Assembly: GCF_024323335.1 (NCBI RefSeq)
Contig: NC_066581.1
Location: 185,024,830-185,088,829 of the forward strand
Origin: Lathyrus oleraceus
Taxonomy: Eukaryota > Streptophyta > Magnoliopsida > Fabales > Fabaceae
Length of the DNA: 64,000 nucleotides
Direction of reading: 5' to 3'
The notes under the pieces are model-generated. The model saw only the letters and a list, made by a program, of their open reading frames with translations, did not search any database and was not told the origin of the DNA. Position numbers and translations under genes: made by a program. Positions 49,141 through 60,685 of the stretch are shown piece after piece; positions within the stretch are counted from its first letter, which is position 1, and each line of letters starts with the position of its first letter.

Positions 49141-49690
49141 TATGTATAAGTTTACCATTATGGGCAATAGGAATACCTTATGGAAAATCAGTGCAAGGTA
49201 TTGCCATTATGGGCAGCAAGGATCCCTTGTGGGAATCCAATGCAAAATGTTGCCATTATGAGCGACAAGGATTCCTCATGGGAATCCAGGATTAAATATT
49301 GCCACTATGGATGGAAAGGATCCCTCGTGGGGATCCATCTCAAGTTATTTCCATTACAGGCAGCAAAGATCCTTCATGGGAATCCAGCGTAAAACATTGC
49401 CACTATGGGCGGAAAGGATCTCTCATGGGAATCCAGCTCAAGTAATTTCCACTTACGGGCGGCAAGGATCCCTCATGGGAATCCAACTCAAGTTATTTCC
49501 ACTTACGGGTGACAAGCATCCCTCATGGGAATCCAACATAAAATATTGCCAATATGGAAGGCAAGGATCCCTCATGCGAATCCAACTCAAGTTATTGCCA
49601 ATGCGGGAGGCAATGTTCCCTCATGGGAATCCAACGTAAAATATTGCCACTATGGGCGGCAAGAATCCCTCGTGAGAATCCACCGTATGT
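49141..49690 (+). repeat. ~60-bp tandem array (about 9 copies)
   Basis: The period contains GGCGGCAAGGATCCCTCATG, GGAATCCA and a TATTGCCACTATG / TTATTTCCACTTACG alternative. The two alternative linkers partly alternate, hinting at a ~120-bp higher-order unit. It lies between the antisense-ORF fragment and the protease, in the 3' region of the minus-strand element. Confidence 0.92.
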
Positions 49691-50281
49691 GATTGTATGT
49701 TCGCCTCTTTAATAGGCTTTATTTATAAATCTGGAGTTCCTACAAAGATATGGGATAAGTAATAGATATGAATAAATAAAACAAGGCCCCTCGTTAAAAA
49801 ATCTTGCCCTATTGAAAGTGCAGAGGGAAAAGAGTGCACCGTGGAAAAATAGCTCGTCCTTACAACTGGAAGAGTTTCAATAGTCGCCTAAATGATTGTT
49901 CAGAACAAGTAATAATAATAAAAGAATAACTACATCAATAATTCATGAGAAAATGGAGGTGTTCCTACTTGACTTCAAACTATATACTCTTCTGAGGTAT
50001 GTTGGATGGCTTATTCGCTCTCTCTCATCTCTTTGGGTGGAGTTATTCTAAAGTTAGCCTTCTTTACTCTCAGGCATAGAAAGGGCGTCATTCTTATCTT
50101 GAGGCTTTCGGCGTAACACTTCCTTGCAATTTCCTGGTCTCCTTACACAACCCACACTCGCTTATCGGGGATCGGGTACTTCATGCACATATATAAAGTG
50201 GACAAAAAGACCCTCAGTCAATTAAAAGTCGGTCGCCCAATAATCATATTATAAGAAAATTAAGCATCAATGACTAGGTAC
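49691..50281 (-). other. Non-coding part of the Tat-like element
   Basis: No pol domains are visible; RT, RNase H and integrase appear to be deleted between the protease (50282) and the tandem array. Confidence 0.5.
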
Positions 50282-50740
50282 TTAACCTTGATTTCCTTGG
50301 CCTAGTCCTATTATACGAACGTGATCCTCAAGGTTAGATACTCCTTCACCTGAATTGCTCTCCCAAGAATCTGACCAGTGATCCTTGAAGGGCTTCAGGT
50401 CTTCGGGGTTAAGGTACAATCTCTCGAAGGTGTCCCAATATAGTATGATGTTGAAACTTCCTTGGTCTACCAGGACCCTTTTTATCTTGCATTCCTCACT
50501 TTTAACCGCGATGATTATGGGGTCATCATTGTCAGGGTGGATTTCGGACGCATATTTATTTGAAAAAGTGATCACAACTTCGGGCGCTCCTGCGCTCTCA
50601 CCCTCATAGAGATCATCCATATTCAATATTTGGCGAGCATACCTTTTGCGGGCGGAGCTGGTTTCACTGCCTCCGATGAACCCTCTTTCTATGGTGTTTA
50701 ACATGTGGTGCGTCATATACCGCCCTACTTCCCGATTCAA
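50282..50740 (-). pseudogene. Tat-like gypsy aspartic protease region
   Basis: Minus-strand frame with GFIGGSETSSARKRYARQI, DNDDPIIIAVKSEECKIKRV and LVDQGSFNIILYWDTFERL. The D-x-G core of the retroviral-type protease (VDQGS) is retained. It continues the gag that reappears right of the solo LTR at 52958. The C-terminal half breaks down (KDHWSDSWESNSGEGV). Confidence 0.82.
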
Positions 50741-50778
50741 ATAAATAGATAAAATACAAATAATTAAATCAAGTAGGA

Positions 50779-52957
50779 TGTCACATCCACATAATTTGAA
50801 TTTTAAAAGTTTACTTCAACTCATATAAATCACATCGTTACAACGGAATTAAAAACAATTTTTGTTCGGCATATAAAGCCTCATCCAAACATCCAAACAA
50901 TAGTAGTTTAAAACAACAATCCTTACTATTTGAAGATACGTAACATGAAAAACACATAGGTAAAACAGCCACATCGATAAAATAACCCCGATGTTACGTA
51001 TCAGAGCGATTCCACTAGAAGACCTGACCGATAACAACATATCATGCAACATCAACTACTCAGGTACCTGATTTTCTGTACTCCAAAGGAGTACATACAC
51101 AACAAACAAAAAGGGGGTGAGAAATATATTAATATAATCAATCACTGCATAACATGTTAAGGATAGTATTCATGCGTAATGCACCACAACCATTCACAAT
51201 CCACATTCTCACCACAATTAAACACCTCACGATATAATGAAAATGCAATGAGACTCCATAACTTGACCCAATGCATGTGGTACCATTTATTTATCAACAG
51301 TTCATTATATGAACCCCATCCCCCCATCGGAATCCCGAACTTCCCCTTCAAAATTCTAGATAAGTTTAACGTTCCCCTTCGAACTTAAACTTATCTTCAC
51401 CAACTTAATAATTTATGAATGCATGGCATGGAAAAAATGAAACTGATACACTTGTCATTATTCATGTTGTGATCCATAATCGATCATATAACTAAATTCA
51501 TACACAACATAGTCCACCATTATGGATTATCACAATCACAAGTGAACAAACAATTCAAATGATTCACCATGTCACAACAATTTACGAATACGAACTTCAT
51601 TATGATTCATTATAACACACAAAAATATTATAATGCATCATGATCCACCATTAATCACTCAATACACTTATCTAATATGTAGTCCACCCTTCTGGACTAC
51701 CACTAACGTCATTAACACACATACCAATCATTCGTGACACAATGATTAAATTACCGATACAGACTTCATTTATATCCATCATATTTTTACACTTCCTTCC
51801 ACCTACTATAACTCTATGATAAATCCATTAAAATGATTTTTTCCCTGAATCAAAATTGTATTACTCCCTCTCAACTAACCAACGCACCAAATTCCATCTT
51901 AAAACGTGACACGAATAAAAAGTTATGACTAAAACCGTACAAATGATTTTTAAAAAATGATATTGTTTGGAAGGACTAAAACAATACAAAGGATTTTTAT
52001 AAAATGAAGTTATTTGGAAGGACTAAAACAGTACGAACCTAACAGATCCCAAACCCCAATTTTCATCCTATAAAAATATCCCTCGCAATATTTTTAGGGA
52101 TGTTCATCATCACCCATATATATATATCAACAATTCATTCACCAAACACCAACACATCATCACCTTATAATTTCCTATAATTTGTTCATCACGTACATAT
52201 CCCCAAAACCTTTATTCCATAATCATGACAGAAAAATTTGGCAAGCATTATCAAATCAAATTCATACAACAACCAAGGATTTATATATAACAATTGTAAT
52301 CTAATCATCTCATCATACAAACATTGAAAACCACCAAGAATTTCAATCAAAATATGGTAAAGAGTAAACCTAAGAGGAAAGGACCCCTCACTACCCTCTC
52401 ATAGATATACACCCTTATAAGACTGATTTTTCTCCCCCTTGCCTTAGATTGTTAAGCTTCAATTCTTGACAATTGTGATTTTTTTGATCCTCCTAGCTTT
52501 TCCTCTTCTCTTCCTAGCTTCCTTTTCCCCAAGTTTTCACATACTCTGTAACTTCCCCTCTTCTCACTTCCAATTCCCTTATAATAACCAATTTTCAATT
52601 TTTATTTAAAATCTAATATTATTATTTTATTAAATCTAAACTAAATATTTATTTTAATAAATTCAAATCAAATACTTATTTTAATATACCACTGTAACAA
52701 TAATAATTAAAATAAATATTTCAATATTAACTATTACTATATTTATATAAACCATCCTAATTAAATAATAGTAACAATCACTACTTCTCCCACCACCCCC
52801 ATATCTCTACCTTTTTGCTCACACATCCCCCACATCTTAAATTTTAATTTCTAAGGTTGATGTACCCAATCAAGGGTCTCCTTAACATAACATAACACCA
52901 TAGCACACATAAATTTCACAATTATATTAAGAAAATAATAAAATGTTGGGTGTTACA
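50779..52957 (-). repeat. Solo LTR, Tekay-like, inserted in gypsy gag-pro
   Basis: 2179 bp with minus-strand ends TGTAACACCC and GGATGTGACA. No internal retrotransposon sequence or partner LTR is adjacent, so it is a solo LTR, the usual product of LTR-LTR recombination. Coding sequence of the same gag-pro lies on both sides. About 38 bp of extra AT-rich sequence sits at the left edge and no 5-bp duplication is evident, so the exact left border is uncertain. Confidence 0.8.
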
Positions 52958-54000
52958 CATCGCCTTGCTGCCTTCACCCTAAGATGTTCTTTAGCTTTTT
53001 TAGGCCCCGAGCTTCAGCCACATTCTTGCCTGCGGGAACCATGTCTCTCTGACTGGGTGGAGGAGTCGTCTTTCACATATATCTTGAGGTGACCCTCTTG
53101 TATTAGCTATCCAATCTCTTTCTTAAGCTGGTAGCAGTCCTCAACATGTTGCCTTTTGACTATATGGAACTTGCACCTCCTTCCAGGTTCGGATCTCATC
53201 ATCTCAACCTAGGGAGCAGACGGTGTAGAGATGTTGTGCAGGTGAAGCACTTTGCACTAGATCTATTCTCGGTGGAGTTTTCAGAGCGTGAAGCTTTTCG
53301 CCACCTTCCCCACTCTTTTGAACGTTGACTTGTCTTTCATGGGTGATGTGTAGTTATGTTTCCTCGGATGGTGCGAGCTTTCGACGCCAGGGGTGTGCTC
53401 TTTGACATTGCAGACCTTCTTTTGTGCGCTTCTCTCCTCGCCCTTGATATAGCATTCGGCCCGGGTGACTACCTCAGCCAACATGAGCGCCAGATTTTAG
53501 GCTAGGGACTCATTGAAGTGTCCCGCCCTAAGTTCGTTTTGAAATTCTCCCACGAACATCTCCTGATTCTGCGGAACTACCTTGATGGTGACTTCGTTGA
53601 AGCGGTTGAGGTAGTCTCTTAGTGATTATAACAAATCTTGTCGAATGTTGGACATGCTCGAGGTGGACATCTTCTTGTGGAAATTGGCGACGAATTCGTG
53701 CACCAGTTTCCTCACCAGCTCTTGGTAGTAAATGATGAAGGCACAGGGGATGCCCATGTACCACCGGAGGGCCTGGAGGCTTGAACCCCTCAGGGACAAG
53801 GGCTCCCCATATTTCATCCGATAATGGCTGGGGATCCAGCAGTTCCACCTCTTTCTGGAGATTGTCATCTTGTTGGCGTTGTTTGATGATATAGGCGTCA
53901 TATTCCAACGTCTAGTTATGGCGACGTGATTCGTCCATGGTGGCATGCATCTCCACCAGGGCGTCGACATCACTGATATTGCTGCTACCTTCTAGCATAG
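52958..54000 (-). pseudogene. Tat-like gypsy gag, decayed
   Basis: Two overlapping frames carry the protein: DNLQKEVELLDPQPLSDEIW (53908 downward), then after a frameshift near 53770 ALRWYMGIPCAFIIYYQELV, LVHEFVANFHKKMSTSSM, LRDYLNRFNEVTIKVVPQNQ, FVGEFQNELRAGHFNESLA and LAEVVTRAECYIKGEERSAQ. This is the retrotransposon gag domain of Tat-like elements. Stops and at least two frameshifts are present. It runs leftward into the solo LTR and resumes as protease at 50740. Confidence 0.85.
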
Positions 54001-54667
54001 GGATGAAACCCTTCTGTTAACCATAATTGAGGGTGGTTGAGGTCAAAAGTGAAGGCTGACAACGAAAAGGGTGACGATGATTAAGAGGATGTAGCCCAGG
54101 TTAGTTTTATCGGGGCACCATGGTGTGCACCACTAAACTAGTCAAAAAGTACAGGGGGTGCATGTTCCCCTTGCAAGGACAAAGAGACTCAGAGGCATTA
54201 GTAGGTATATTACGATTTGGTAGGTGAAGGTTTGCCCATGAAGGTGGTAAGCCATGTATGGCGTTTGTTGAGGTTATCTGAGGGACCAACTCATGTGAGG
54301 TGAGAGACCCTGTATGGTGGTCGGTGTTGCTTGAATGCAGGCGGACAATCAGGTTGATAAGGTACTAGGGCTACTGGGAGCGTGATGCTCTCTTAGTAAT
54401 GGGTAGTATATGTAAATGAGAGTCTGCCATTTTCCCTTGGAAAAAAGGTATATTTTTAGAGGTCTCGTGGGCCTAGGTTTTCTACCTCATGGACGTATTC
54501 TCAACCGCTCCCCATGTTATGAGAGATTGTTACCGCCTATGTTTTCGGACTTAGTGAGATCTTTCTCTTTACTTGACTGTCATGTTTACTTAGTCTTATA
54601 AACGACACCTTCAAATGTCATATGGGTGGCCTACCGTAAGGTGAGGATGCCTCAACTAAGGACTTTA

Positions 54668-54669
<2 letters not shown>
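54001..54669. other. Unassigned; possibly leader or LTR of the Tat-like element
   Basis: This follows the gag N-terminus on its upstream side, so it should hold the element's 5' leader and LTR, but I cannot locate LTR borders or a PBS. Confidence 0.35.

Positions 54670-54755
<86 letters not shown>
54670..54755. repeat. (AT)n microsatellite, 86 bp
   Basis: Uninterrupted TA dinucleotides. Confidence 0.97.
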
Positions 54756-54758
<3 letters not shown>

Positions 54759-57379
54759 AAAATAGCATTATTATTCTTTTGTACATCCCTTTAATTTGTA
54801 TTGACAAGTGACCGGATGAGTTGTAACTTTTCATCACATGAGCCAGAAAGCTAGGCTAGGGTGACACTTTGATCAAAGCTTTCAATTTTAAAACTCATCC
54901 AATCCAACAAATTGCATAAAATGCAACATTGCTGTTAAAAATAATTGATTATATATATATTACCATGAAGGTAGGGGCCGGACAGCAATTCATAATTTAA
55001 GCTAAAACTCAAATCTTTTTCACTAACAGTAACATTAGCACTGCAGAAGGAATATAATTAATCTGAGTTTCAAAGCAATGTTTTGTCTCATATTTTTTAA
55101 CATTATTGATTATTCCATCTCCTTTAATCATTTCACACCACTTAACACACCCTATTTTTAACTTAGATGGGTCCTCAGCTAGCTAGGGTTCTATTAAATG
55201 ATTCTTCTTATTCATTTATTTTATAAAAGAAAAACTGTGATCATTAATTATTATTATCATTCAAAAGTCATAGTCTTGATTACTTTCTCATTCTCATGCC
55301 TTGTCAATAAGTCTTGTAACTTATCTTTCACAATATATTGTGAGTGCAATATTGTTCTGAGAATCATATTCATGCAGTTGTGTGGCGTGTCTAGAGAGGG
55401 ATCTATGCAAATTAATATTTGCCCCATGGGACACCCTGCTCTTTTGGCTATTTAATATTTTTTGTACAAATCATGACCCATTTGCTTTCTCTATTAATGA
55501 GTTCTTTGTCCTAACGAAACCACTAGACTCGTTCCAATTTCTTTAGTAGCTATCTATTTATGAACCAGACATAAATACATAATACATGGAAAAATAATTG
55601 AAGGGGAAAGAAACACATGTGTCGTGCATTGTTTGTACCATGTAAAGTGTTGTCGCTCTACAATTTATAATGATGATATTAAAAAAAATATTAACTAAAT
55701 TAATTTAGTAAATGATATGAAAAAGAAAATCTTAAACTAAAATATGGATTAACCCACGTGCACAAAGATCTTATGTGCACTTCTTATCTTTGTTAAAAGA
55801 AATTAACATAATTTATTTATTATTTTAAATAAGATTACAAGAACGTGGAGTTATGCCCAATGTTTATCATTCTTCTATTATCATTTTAGAGATACAAAGA
55901 TAATAGCACTCATCCCTGTCACAATAAATCGATCACTCGCACCCTCTTTCTTTTAGGACTTGATTGTTGTTTTGAATTGGTCTTCAATCTATTTTTGTTT
56001 AATAGCAAAATAATACATTAAAAAATTGAGAACTTGATTGTTGTTTCGGATTGGTCTTCGATCTATTTTTCTTTAATAGCCAAATAAAACACTAAAAATT
56101 GAGAATAAAAGTTTAGTACAATACATAAATAATGAGATCAGAAAATATAAGATGTGATCAGCTCATCGCACATTAAAAACAAAGAAATACAAAAAAAAAA
56201 ACACCTAAAAATATGAAAGGATAAGGCATAATCAAATAAGAAAAATAAATAAAATAAACTCCAATTCAACAAGCAACATTCTAAATCTCACACCACAACA
56301 ATCACCATCAACATAATAAAATCTTTCAAGAGAGGTACCATTGCCACTATCCAAGCGTAGAACCAACACAAAACTCTCAATCCGTTATTGGTTACGTCAG
56401 AGGATATAATTCTGAAGTCATAAAGAGTTCAGAGTTAGTACATGAGTTCACCACATGTCTACCTAAAAAATATTTACATGCCAGAAAAATACTTTTTTTC
56501 TCCCCTTCTTTGATGTTTGATGAAGAATCGAAAAAAAAATAGTATCATTATGAACAATTCAAATAAACCAGACAATTGCATGGGAAATCATATATTCGCC
56601 CCTACATCTAATCCTACCACCTAAGGATGAAATAAAGAGAAAAAAAAGCCTTTGGTCACTAAGAAGAACCACCTTTCATCCCAAATACTTAAAGATGTTA
56701 TACCACAAATCGACGTTAAATCACAGGTGATAAAACATGAGAAGTTGACTCAATCAAACACCCACGCATAAGACAAGAAACTCTGTCTGGGTCAACAGTA
56801 ACCATTCGCTTAAATAAATTCTCTCTAGAGAATACTAAGAAAATACTACCATCATAGATGGGGCCCAACTAACCAAGATAAGTGGTAAGTCCGAGTTCTC
56901 TACCAGATGAAGCAGAGAAGAAAAATTAATGAGGTCAACCTGAGCTTGGTAAGGAGTTGCAAGTGAGAAAATACCATCTATAACATATTTCTAAATTTGT
57001 TTATCTCTCTCCTAAATTAGAGTCAAATCTTATAGGATAACATATAAGTTATCCATTTCATGTTGCTTATGCTTAAAGAAAGGTCTTCTCCATCTAAAAT
57101 TTCAAATGACATTCCCACCGACCAGTTAACCTAACTTCCCCATTATCCCTTCAGGGTAATTAGATATGGTAAAAGGTCTAGGAAACCTAATCTAATCCTA
57201 CCCAGGGATCCAACTAGAAATAAGTCAGAAGACTCAAACCCACTCTTTTAATGATACCATCATCAAACTAATTAGAGAGGTCATCCTTTTTTATTCTAAG
57301 GAGAGACAATCCTTTCCACTAGGAAGATGGGGACTGGAATCCCGAAGCCCTACCATCCCTTAAAGAAGGAACAATATGA
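54756..57379. other. Unassigned intergenic DNA
   Basis: AT-rich with no long frame or recognisable family. It contains a 74-bp tandem duplication (55958-56104). The right part (about 56200-57379) may include the 3' end of the adjacent LINE, but I found no poly-A end or target duplication to prove it. Confidence 0.4.
55958..56104 (+). repeat. 74-bp tandem duplication
   Basis: Two head-to-tail copies starting ACTTGATTGTTGTTT and continuing through TTGGTCTTCnATCTATTTTT. They differ by about half a dozen substitutions and small indels. Confidence 0.88.
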
Positions 57380-58925
57380 CAACCATATTTAACTGCTAGA
57401 ATCAACCTAAAATCCAATAGGTTTTGATATCATTATCCATCATACATTTAGACAAAAAAGCTAAATTAATCAAATGGAGATCTCTAACCCCTAAGCCACC
57501 TCTACACTTTGCTTTACAAACATTCGTCCACTTATCCTATGAGATACTATAATCTCCTTTCGTACCTCCTTAGAGAAACCTCATTTGAATCCTAATTATT
57601 TTCTTCCAAACTTACACAAGTATTTTTAGAAAATAAAGGGAAAAGATAGGAATAACATTAAACATAGAGTTAAGAAGAACCACTCGAACCACCCCCCCCC
57701 CCCCCCCCATTGACAAACGTGTGCTTCCACGAATGGAGTCTCTTGGAAAGCACATTAATTGAAGGGGTACAAATGTCTTCAAGGTGAGAATTGGCCCCAC
57801 TAGAAACCTTGGGTAAGTAAGGGACTCAAGATTACAATGAAGAAACTTATCACCTGAATCAAAAATAAATATCTACATTAACCCCTATTAGACTACTCTT
57901 AACAAATTTAACCCTAAGACCCGAAGCCTTCTCAAAACCCCTAAGGATATCCTTGATACTCCGCAGATTCTCAACTAAAGGGTCAGCCAAGATAAGAATA
58001 TCATATGCATATTGAAGTTGGGACACAACTATATCAAAGGATCCCACTATATAACCTAAAAGAAAGTTCAAATCTACAGCCTTACTAATCATACCATTAA
58101 ACCCCTTTGCCACAAGCAGAAATCGAAAAAGGAGATAGTGGATCACCTTATTTTTTATCTCTTTAAATATTGATTGGATTGATCAACCATTCACCAACAG
58201 GTATAAGATTCCTAGCAAAATCACAAGCCCATATCCAAGACATCCACTTATCATTAAATCGGAATATGATAAGCATATAGTCTATAAAATCACAACTAAC
58301 TGAATCATGTGATTACTCAAAATCTATCAACTTAAATAAAGATCCCACAAGATAGTTAAGCCCAAAAGCTCCCAACTGAGAAGGGAACTTAAGTTTAGGG
58401 ATTAAAGTCATAAAATGAGATGTAAAACTATAAGGTAATAAAGAAAAGAAAAGAAGTGAAACGGATCAAACATAATCCTCAAATCTTCTCTTAACAGGTA
58501 CCATAAATTTCTCAAAAAGGAAAAATTAAAACCATCAGGACTAGGAATCTTATTACCATCACAATGCATCACTACCTTATCTAATTCATGACTAAGAAAT
58601 GGGTTTGTCATACCCAAGTTATCTTCATACATAATATATTGAAAAGTAACATCATCAAGACAATGTTTGTCTTTATTCTTCTTAAAAAAAGATCGAAAAA
58701 AATAATTAAAAATTGCATGCCGAATTTCAGACACACCTTCAATCCAATCCTCACTAACCTTAAAGGATAAGATTTCATTCTTCTTACTTCTACTTTTAAC
58801 AGAGGCGTGGAAAAAATGAGAGTTAATATCATTTTCCTTAAGCCAATTAGATTTGGATCTTTGAAACAACTAAGAATCTTAGGTCCTAAGTAAGGACCAA
58901 AGATCTGCCCAAGCTCGAGATCTCT
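57380..58925 (-). pseudogene. L1-type LINE, 5'-truncated RT remnant
   Basis: Reading the minus strand: LFQRSKSNWLKENDINSHFF and HASVKSRSKKNEI (pre-RT), CDGNKIPSPDGFNFSFLRNL (fingers), a gap, GDPLSPFRFLLVAKGFNGMI, LQYAYDILILADPL (motif C, YADD decayed to YAYD), VVLLNSMFNVIPIFSLYFL, then CKAKCRGGLGVRDLHLINLA. These are the successive conserved blocks of plant non-LTR RTs. The endonuclease domain is missing, as expected for 5' truncation. Many stops and an internal deletion between about 58400 and 58330 leave it dead. A C17 run (57692-57708) interrupts it. Confidence 0.87.
57692..57708 (+). repeat. C17 homopolymer inside the LINE
   Basis: Seventeen consecutive C (poly-G in the LINE sense strand, giving a poly-Gly artefact). 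Possible quadruplex-forming tract on the minus strand. Confidence 0.95.
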
Positions 58926-59660
58926 CAATTATCTTCTCCTAGATTAAAATTCATATATATTTTGAATCGATTCGCATGTAATCTAGTGTCATTTTCATAT
59001 GTTTTTGTAGTATTATGCTGGTATTATTTAATTATTTCAGGTATTTATCGAAGAAGAGCATCCGTGTGAGAAAACTGGGAAAAAGAGTAAGAGATGAAGA
59101 AAAAATGCAGAAATCATCATTTTCTGGTGCATGGCATTCACCACCACCTCACGGTGTTCACCATGCACCTCACCATCCACGTACTCCACTTTTTAAGGCC
59201 ATGGAGTTTTCCATGGACCTCGTGGCATTCACCATGAACGCGCAGTTCAGAAAAATAAGGAAACCAACTTGTTTAGTCTCCACCAACTTCCCTACTTTTT
59301 CTCCACAATTTCCACACGACTTATGGATGTTTTCCAGTAGCATATGACTATATATTGGTAGTTTTCATCAGATTTTGGAATCCAAGTTTGTACGCATAAG
59401 TTTTATTCTTAGTTTTAAGCAGAGAATACATTCCAAAGTGATTGAGCTCTCGCATTAGGGGACTATCACACCATAGTTCTTAGGATTTTTTATTGTAAGC
59501 TTGGATCAAAGTAATCGTGTCGGCATTAGAAGTTATTTTTTGTTTCGTTCTTTGTACTACAAGCTTCTGCCCAAAGACTCTGACTCCGCTCACTCTGATT
59601 CACGCTCAATAAATCATCTGACTTATCAAAATCAGAAACTTAATTAAGAAGTATTCTAAA
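58926..59660. other. Unassigned DNA
   Basis: A plus-strand frame (59015-59347) with His/Pro-rich wording comes from CACCATGCACC-type repeats and shows no domain. No other signal. Confidence 0.4.
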
Positions 59661-60290
59661 TATGGTACAAATCTCTCTAAGGAAATTATGGATTTTTCTC
59701 CAAGACAGCTATGGAAAGGATAAAAAATCTAATGTCATTAAGTCTCATAATTGACAAAAATCTCCATTAGTTTTCTCCCAACTGTGTCATCTAAAAGAAC
59801 TATATAAAGGCCTCATCGTCATCATGTTGAATACGTAGAATACACAAGAATTATACAATACCCTTCGACCTATATACTAAATATATCTTCATTGTAAAAT
59901 TCAGTAATCACACAAGATTTGTTGCTCATAGTGTGATCATTGATTCATGTTCTTAATTATGTTCATATTACTTACCTAGAATCACTAAGGCAAACACTTG
60001 TAACTCTTTAAAGTTGTTGATTTTCCTCAAGTGACTTGTTAAAGTCTGTAGACTTGAGAGGGCTAATAGATTGTTGAACTCTTAGACGTTTTTGTAATCT
60101 ATTGAGATTATTGAATTAAGTCCTTATTGAAGGCGAAATCACCTTGGTCGGATGGACTAGAGTAGCTTTGATTTTCAAGCGAACCAGGATAAATTTCTTG
60201 TGTTGATAGCATTTTCTTTCGTGTGTGTGGTATTGCAAAAGTTCTTGAATACTATGCAAACAATTCAAACCCCCCTTTCTTGTTCTATTA
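59661..60290 (+). repeat. Truncated Ty1-copia LTR (3' half)
   Basis: Contains a TATATAAAGG promoter box, followed downstream by CTTGTAACTC- and CTTGTGTTGATAGC-like words and ends near CAAACCCCCCTTTCTTG, the typical end region of legume copia LTRs. The left border is unclear. It joins directly to copia RT at about 60293 without PBS, gag or integrase. Confidence 0.6.
59801..59810 (+). promoter_or_regulatory. TATA box of the copia LTR
   Basis: TATATAAAGG in the LTR fragment at the usual place upstream of the R/U5-like part. Confidence 0.6.
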
Positions 60291-60293
60291 TGA

Positions 60294-60560
60294 GTGGCTT
60301 GTTTACTTAAATTCAAACTATTTCAAATGGATGTGAAAAGTGAATTTTTAAACGGGTACTTGAATGAAGAAGTCTATGTTGAACAACCCAACGGGTTCAT
60401 AGATACCAACTTTCCAGATCATGTCTACAAACTTAGGAAAGCCCTCTATGGATTAAAGCAAGAACCTAGAGCTTGGTATGAAAGGTTCACTAAGTACTTT
60501 GTTAACAATGGATACATGAAAGGAGGAACAGACAAAACACTGTTTGTAAAGTCTATCATT
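60294..60560 (+). pseudogene. Sirevirus RT fragment
   Basis: [52 protein letters not shown] and [15 protein letters not shown] match copia RT, including the motif A Asp (QMDVK). It breaks after TLFVK, before the YVDD motif C, and runs into unrelated sequence preceding the envelope-like ORF. The first codon of the open frame is GTG, so the start is merely the truncation point. Confidence 0.88.
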
Positions 60561-60685
60561 ACAACCTTTTCTTATTTTCCCAATACTGCACCCTAGCCAC
60601 TTTTACACTACCTTCTGCATTCTCTCTCAAACTTGTTCTTAGACACTTTCATCTCTCCATCTTGTACCTACCGAAAACCTCCAAA

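Noticed and set aside
54756..56200. Possible host gene in the least repeat-like stretch
   Set aside because: No frame longer than 85 codons, no splice-supported exon chain and no homology that I recognise.
59015..59347. His/Pro-rich 110-residue frame as a host protein
   Set aside because: It derives from short CACCATGCACC-type repeats, has no domain and no gene structure around it.
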